Made by a program: the position numbers and the translations under genes | Shown: positions 5,589-5,729 of the stretch, piece by piece | Numbering within the stretch: position 1 is the stretch's first letter | How the letters are laid out: each line of letters opens with the position of its first letter | The notes under the pieces: model-generated | Told to the model about the DNA's origin: nothing | Databases searched by the model: none | The model's input: only the letters and a program-made list of their open reading frames with translations | DNA from: Methanocorpusculum sp. | Lineage (GTDB): Archaea > Halobacteriota > Methanomicrobia > Methanomicrobiales > Methanocorpusculaceae | DNA: 5,729 nt | Reading direction: 5' to 3' | Assembly: GCA_017622255.1 (NCBI GenBank) | Contig: JAGARL010000242.1 | Coordinates: 1-5,729, forward strand

Positions 5589-5661
5589 TGCCTTCAGCCG
5601 GAATTGAACCGGCGACATACAGATCTTCAGTCTGTCGCTCTCCCTACTGAGCTATAAAGGC
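5589..5661 (-). tRNA. tRNA-Phe (anticodon GAA)
   Basis: The - strand folds into a full 73-nt cloverleaf. The acceptor stem GCCUUUA pairs with UGAAGGC (one U-G pair), followed by UA at positions 8-9. The D arm is GCUC-AGUAGGGA-GAGC, the anticodon stem is ACAGA/UCUGU with loop CUGAAGA, the variable loop is AUGUC, and the T arm is GCCGG-UUCAAUU-CCGGC. The loop gives anticodon GAA (window positions 5626-5628), which reads the phenylalanine codons UUC and UUU. The discriminator is A, and the next bases are CUC, so CCA must be added after transcription. There is no intron. No mispairing or other sign of decay is seen. Confidence 0.97.
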
Positions 5662-5687
5662 GCTTGTGCGATAATAATGTTGTATCT

Positions 5688-5707
5688 AGTCCTATTTATA
5701 ATCTTTG
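5688..5707 (-). promoter_or_regulatory. TATA-like promoter of tRNA-Phe
   Basis: On the - strand CAAAGATTATAAATAGG contains a strong box A (ATTATAAATA, about 5693-5702) preceded by an A/G-rich BRE-like CAAAG. Its centre lies about 35 bp before the mature tRNA 5' end, predicting a 5' leader of about 9 nt to be removed by RNase P. The remaining bases to the window end show no gene. Confidence 0.6.
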
Positions 5708-5729
5708 AAATTACCTCCCAAACATATTA

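Noticed and set aside
5445..5657. A + strand 70-residue frame ending in CLQPELNRRHTDLQSVALPTEL.
   Set aside because: Its end is a translation of the reverse complement of tRNA-Phe, a well-known false prediction in genome annotation.
5662..5729. GGGAGGTAATTT on the - strand near the right edge, resembling a Shine-Dalgarno motif.
   Set aside because: No start codon or open frame follows it at a suitable distance; what follows is the tRNA-Phe promoter.
1..5729. Search for CRISPR repeats, insertion sequence ends, integrase or toxin-antitoxin genes, including around the tRNA as a possible integration site.
   Set aside because: No spaced direct repeats, terminal inverted repeats or related proteins were seen. 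The tRNA 3' end is not repeated elsewhere in the window.

Overview
The window looks like chromosomal DNA of a methanogenic archaeon, most likely of the order Methanomicrobiales and possibly a Methanocorpusculum-like species. The taxon is inferred, not proven. The reasons are an archaeal Ncs6/TtuA-type tRNA thiolation protein, an archaeal DhnA-type class I aldolase, and A/T-rich TATA-like boxes about 26-30 bp ahead of several start codons with no Shine-Dalgarno motif, which is the pattern of leaderless archaeal transcripts. The tRNA gene also has no encoded CCA end, and oligo-T tracts follow several genes. Base composition is close to 50% GC, with AT-rich intergenic spacers.

Layout on the + strand: (1) the 3' part of an Ncs6/TtuA-family gene, cut by the left edge (1-550). 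(2) A tightly packed three-gene unit with one visible promoter: a 58-residue unknown protein (623-799), a 138-residue single-span membrane protein of unknown function (802-1218), and adenine deaminase (1215-2813). Spacings are 2 bp and a 4-bp ATGA overlap. (3) A secreted or membrane-tethered protein of unknown function (2853-3389). (4) A DhnA-type class I aldolase, probably fructose-bisphosphate aldolase-like (3464-4369). Genes 3 and 4 each have their own TATA-like box.

On the - strand, convergent with the aldolase, lies a YeiH/UPF0324-family multi-spanning membrane protein (5498-4407), with tRNA-Phe(GAA) (5661-5589) upstream of it. The aldolase and the transporter share a 37-bp spacer that appears to work as a two-way terminator.

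Most of the window is housekeeping: tRNA modification, purine salvage, sugar-phosphate metabolism, a transporter and a tRNA. I see no insertion sequence, CRISPR array, phage gene or defence module, and no convincing new multi-gene system. The least explained parts are the two small proteins coupled to adenine deaminase, the secreted protein of unknown function, and a palindrome just upstream of the YeiH-family promoter.
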